A DNA stretch of 64,000 nucleotides. It comes from Actinobacteria bacterium HGW-Actinobacteria-6. Lineage in GTDB: Bacteria; Actinomycetota; Coriobacteriia; Anaerosomatales; Anaerosomataceae. Below, in pieces: positions 61,253-64,000 of the stretch (the first letter of the stretch is position 1; each line of letters starts with the position of its first letter). The notes under the pieces are model-generated. The model did no database searches and was not told the DNA's origin. It worked only from the letters and a program-made list of their open reading frames with translations. Made by a program: the position numbers and the translations under genes. The stretch covers positions 1 to 64,000 of the forward strand of contig PHEU01000001.1 of NCBI GenBank assembly GCA_002841295.1, in the 5' to 3' direction.

Positions 61253-62551
61253 GTGACAACCACACCTGCAATCCACTTCATCACGCTCGGCTGCCCGAAG
61301 AACGAAGTCGACAGCGATCGCATGAGCGCATCGGTCGGCTCGGCGGGCTACCGGGTCACCAACGACCTCGCGGAGGCTGACGTCGCGGTTCTCAACACCT
61401 GCGCGTTCATCACGGACGCGGTTGAAGAGGGCATCTCGGCGATCCTTGAACTTGCCGAGTGGAAATCCGGAGCTCCCGGCCGCGCCATCGTGGTCGCAGG
61501 CTGCCTGCCGTCGCGTTACGGCGACACGGTGGTGCCCGAGTTCCCTGAGGTCGATGCATTCATCCCAGTGGCCGAGGAGATCTCGCTCACCGACGTCATC
61601 GCTGGACTCACGGGCGCACCCGCAGGTCCCGGCGACGGGGGAGCGAAGCGTACGGCTCCGGGTCCGACAGCTTATCTCCAGATATCCGATGGTTGTCATC
61701 GGCGCTGCGCGTACTGCACGATTCCATCGATTCGCGGTCCATACCGCAGCGCGCCGCTCGGCGATATCGTTGCCGAGGCACGCTTCCTGGTCGAAGGCGG
61801 TGCGAGGGAGCTCGTGTTGATCGGCCAGGACATCTCTGCATACGGGCGCGATCTTTCCTCGGCAGAGGGGTTGTCCGACGTCTTGCGCGCGATCATCGCG
61901 ATACCAGGGGAGTTCCGGGTGCGCCTCATGTACGTGCAGCCGGACGGCGTGACCGACGAGCTCCTTGAGACGATGGCCGCAAGCGAGAAGATCTGCCAGT
62001 ACCTCGACATCCCGCTCCAGCATGCTGCGCGCGACGTGCTCAGGCGAATGCATCGCTCAGGAGATGCCGAAGCGTTCCTGCAGCTGATCGGGCGTATTCG
62101 CGCGGCTCTGCCGGATGTCTCGTTGCGGACCACGATGATGGCGGGCTTCCCCGGCGAGACTCGCGCCGATGCCCGCATCCTTGAGACCTTCATCCAAGAC
62201 GCCGCTTTCGACTACGTTGGCGTGTTCGCGTTCTCGCCGGAAGAAGGCACCGAGGCGGGATCGATGGAGGGGCAGGTTCCCAAGCGCACCCGTCTCGCAC
62301 GAGCACAGCGACTTCGCGACCTGGCCGACACATTCGGCATCGAGCGCGCAGTATCTCGCGTCGGCACCGAAGTGACCGTGCTGTTCGAGGGCGTCGATGA
62401 GAGTGGCGGAAGCATCGGCCGAACATGCGGTCAGGCCCCCGAGATCGACGGTGAGGTAGTCGTTGAAGATGACGTACCCGCCGGAGAAACGCGCGTTGTG
62501 CGCATCATCGACGCCGCAGGGTACGACCTTGTGGGGGAGCTGATCCGATGA
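61253..62551 (+). CDS. rimO: Ribosomal protein S12 methylthiotransferase RimO
   Basis: RimO adds a methylthio group to an Asp of ribosomal protein S12. The 432-residue radical-SAM enzyme has the auxiliary cluster ligands Cys14 (TLGCPKNEVDSD), Cys50 and Cys84, the radical-SAM triad CHRRCAYC at 148-155, and a C-terminal TRAM domain. The first motif with CPKNEVDSD separates it from the related tRNA enzyme MiaB. The GTG at 61253 is 8 bases after the yajQ stop. It overlaps pgsA by 4 bases. Confidence 0.95.
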   Translation: MTTTPAIHFITLGCPKNEVDSDRMSASVGSAGYRVTNDLAEADVAVLNTCAFITDAVEEGISAILELAEWKSGAPGRAIVVAGCLPSRYGDTVVPEFPEVDAFIPVAEEISLTDVIAGLTGAPAGPGDGGAKRTAPGPTAYLQISDGCHRRCAYCTIPSIRGPYRSAPLGDIVAEARFLVEGGARELVLIGQDISAYGRDLSSAEGLSDVLRAIIAIPGEFRVRLMYVQPDGVTDELLETMAASEKICQYLDIPLQHAARDVLRRMHRSGDAEAFLQLIGRIRAALPDVSLRTTMMAGFPGETRADARILETFIQDAAFDYVGVFAFSPEEGTEAGSMEGQVPKRTRLARAQRLRDLADTFGIERAVSRVGTEVTVLFEGVDESGGSIGRTCGQAPEIDGEVVVEDDVPAGETRVVRIIDAAGYDLVGELIR

Positions 62552-63183
62552 CAGACATCAACAACGCCGCAAACCGGGTCACGCTCGCCAGGATCCTGCT
62601 CATCCCTGTCTTCCTTGTGGTCTTGCTCGGGGAATGGCCGCAGTTCATGCCGCCGTCGGATTTCTGGTCGGCCGCCAAGCCATGGATTGCTGCAGCCATC
62701 TTCGCGCTTGTCGCCGCGACAGACGCTGTTGACGGCTACCTCGCACGCTCTCGCAACGAGGTCACCACCTTTGGTAAGTTCATCGATCCTCTCGCAGACA
62801 AGCTGCTCGTGACAGCCGCTCTCGTCGCACTTGTCGACCTCGACACGCTGCCGTCATGGATCGCGCTCGTGATCATCAGCAGAGAGCTCATCGTCTCCGG
62901 CCTTCGGATGGTGGCGGTGGCCGAGGGCAAAGTCATCGCGGCATCTTCGTATGGCAAGATCAAGACGATCGTTCAGATCATGGCCATCGTGGCCTTCATC
63001 GTGAAGGACAGTCCCGTCACGTCGCAGGTGGCAGGAACGGGAGCTGCGACTGCGCTCGTCTGGGGATCGTGGCTGGTGATGACCGCTGCGGTCATCCTGA
63101 CGATCCTCTCGATGATCGACTACTTCTATCACGCTCGCGACATCATCACAGGGCCGTGGTCTGGGAAACGCGATGCCGGCTAA
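62548..63183 (+). CDS. pgsA: CDP-diacylglycerol-glycerol-3-phosphate 3-phosphatidyltransferase
   Basis: PgsA makes phosphatidylglycerophosphate from CDP-diacylglycerol. The 211-residue membrane protein has the complete CDP-alcohol phosphatidyltransferase motif: Asp59, Asp62-Gly63, Ala66-Arg67, Gly76, Asp80 and Asp84. It has about six hydrophobic segments. It overlaps rimO by 4 bases and the next gene by 11. The order ftsK-rimO-pgsA-cinA, usually followed by recA, is standard in Gram-positives. Confidence 0.96.
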   Translation: MTDINNAANRVTLARILLIPVFLVVLLGEWPQFMPPSDFWSAAKPWIAAAIFALVAATDAVDGYLARSRNEVTTFGKFIDPLADKLLVTAALVALVDLDTLPSWIALVIISRELIVSGLRMVAVAEGKVIAASSYGKIKTIVQIMAIVAFIVKDSPVTSQVAGTGAATALVWGSWLVMTAAVILTILSMIDYFYHARDIITGPWSGKRDAG

Positions 63184-64000
63184 GCCCTTCGCAGCGATCG
63201 TCACGGTTGGCACAGAGCTCGTGACCGGCCAGCGCCTGGATACCAATGGTGCCGAGATAGCCTCGGCTCTGCTGGTTGCTGGCTTTGCGGTCGTAGAGAT
63301 GCTATCCGTGGCCGATGACGCGGCTAGACTCGCGCTACACCTCAAGCGTTTAACTGACGAGTGCGCCGTCGTGATTGTCACGGGGGGACTTGGACCCACA
63401 CACGACGACATCACGCGGGACGCGGCCTCTCACGCGCTTAGAAAGCCACTTCTTCGCGACGCATCCATCGAATGTGCACTTGCCGGAATCATTTCTCGCC
63501 ATCGCCACCCTGATGCGGCCGAGCAGGTACTGACGCAAGCCGACATCATCGAAGGCGCCACGGTGATCGCTCCTACAACCGGCACCGCTCCGGGACAGAT
63601 CATCCCGACGGCGACCGGTTACCTCGTCTTGCTGCCAGGACCGCCTTCCGAGATGCGCCCCATGCTTGCAGACTTCCTCAATGCTCACGGCTCGGCTACG
63701 CCTCCCGTGCGATTGCGTTCGTCCGGGGTTTCCGAGTCAGATGCGCAGCTTGCAGCGCAACGCGTTCTCGGCGATCGCGCCGACGTCGGACTCACGGTTC
63801 TGGCGGCTCCGGCCGACGTCGAGGTCGTGCTCTTCGACGAAGGAGCCGGCGCGACTGAGCTCACACGCCTCGGCGAGCTCGTGCGTGAAGCCCTCGGCGA
63901 TGCGTGCTACTCCTCGGATGGAAGCTCCATGGCCGAGACCGTCATCCGACTTGCCCGCGAGCGCGGCGTCCGGATCGCATGCGCGGAATCGTGCACAGGC
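63173..64000 (+). CDS. cinA: CinA family protein (partial, runs off the window)
   Basis: Translation from ATG 63173 is open for 276 codons to the window edge. The N-terminal part is the MoCF-like nucleotide-binding domain, with VTVGTELVTGQRLDTN at the start, VIVTGGLGPTHDDITRDA near 67-84 and LLPGPPSEMRPM near 153. The last residues in view, RIACAESCTG, begin the C-terminal CinA domain, an NMN deamidase and pyrophosphatase part of NAD recycling. The gene overlaps the pgsA end by 11 bases. The missing 3' part should hold about 140 residues, and recA often follows. Confidence 0.92.
   Translation, partial: MPAKPFAAIVTVGTELVTGQRLDTNGAEIASALLVAGFAVVEMLSVADDAARLALHLKRLTDECAVVIVTGGLGPTHDDITRDAASHALRKPLLRDASIECALAGIISRHRHPDAAEQVLTQADIIEGATVIAPTTGTAPGQIIPTATGYLVLLPGPPSEMRPMLADFLNAHGSATPPVRLRSSGVSESDAQLAAQRVLGDRADVGLTVLAAPADVEVVLFDEGAGATELTRLGELVREALGDACYSSDGSSMAETVIRLARERGVRIACAESCTG

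Overview
The window is a gene-dense, GC-rich bacterial chromosome segment. All 65 protein genes I can support lie on the + strand, mostly with spacings under 10 bases or 4-base ATGA/GTGA overlaps. It is core housekeeping DNA. I see no insertion sequence, prophage, CRISPR array, tRNA or rRNA, and no gap without a gene exceeds about 190 bases. The gene order points to an actinobacterial lineage: rpmF-plsX-fab-rnc-smc-ftsY-ffh, rpsP-rimM-trmD-rplS-rnhB-comM-dprA, whiG next to rpsB-tsf-pyrH-frr-cdsA, and pnp-M16 peptidase-dapB-dapA-RNase J-ftsK-pgsA-cinA. The ADP-forming acetyl-CoA synthetase, FabK-only enoyl reduction and MEP-pathway isoprenoid genes suggest an anaerobe, perhaps a Coriobacteriia/OPB41 (Anaerosomatales)-type organism. 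The taxonomic call is inference, because I could run no search.

Layout. 1-4.5 kb: coiled-coil protein, DUF177, L32, then an acetyl-CoA synthetase and a BioD/DRTGG protein. 4.5-11.8 kb: plsX and a type II fatty-acid synthesis operon (fabH, fabK, fabD, fabG, acpP, a second FabK-like flavoprotein, fabF). 11.8-19 kb: rnc, smc and the SRP targeting genes ftsY and ffh, with a signal peptidase between them. 19-22 kb: rpsP, khpA, rimM, trmD, a second signal peptidase, rplS. 22-28 kb: rnhB, yraN, comM, dprA, trmFO, xerC. 28-29.5 kb: a WhiG/FliA sigma factor and an unusual receiver plus zinc-ribbon protein. 29.7-38 kb: rpsB, tsf, pyrH, frr, uppS, cdsA, dxr, rseP, ispG. 38.1-40.3 kb: a small orphan Rossmann protein and proS. 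40.3-48.1 kb: rimP, nusA, ylxR, infB, rbfA, nrnA, truB, ribF. 48.1-52 kb: rpsO, pnp and an M16 peptidase. 52-55 kb: dapB, lysC, dapA. 55-64 kb: RNase J, uppP, ftsK, a RodZ-like protein, yajQ, rimO, pgsA and a cinA cut by the window edge.

The genes act together in four jobs: making ribosomes and initiating translation; building membrane lipid (acyl chains, CDP-diacylglycerol, phosphatidylglycerophosphate) and the undecaprenyl carrier; supplying lysine/diaminopimelate for the wall; and moving proteins and chromosomes (SRP, signal peptidases, SMC, FtsK, XerC). Regulation is visible as sigma-A-like promoters before rpmF, rpsP, rplS, rimP and rpsO, and as compact GC-rich hairpins in many leaders, including a terminator-like attenuator before rimP.

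I find no wholly new system. The most unusual points are domain additions to core proteins: a receiver domain fused to a zinc ribbon beside whiG, an RseP protease with a probable winged-helix insertion, NusA with a C-terminal Cys3His motif, and a cysteine-rich second FabK homologue inside the fab operon. The orphan Rossmann protein before proS is also of unknown function.
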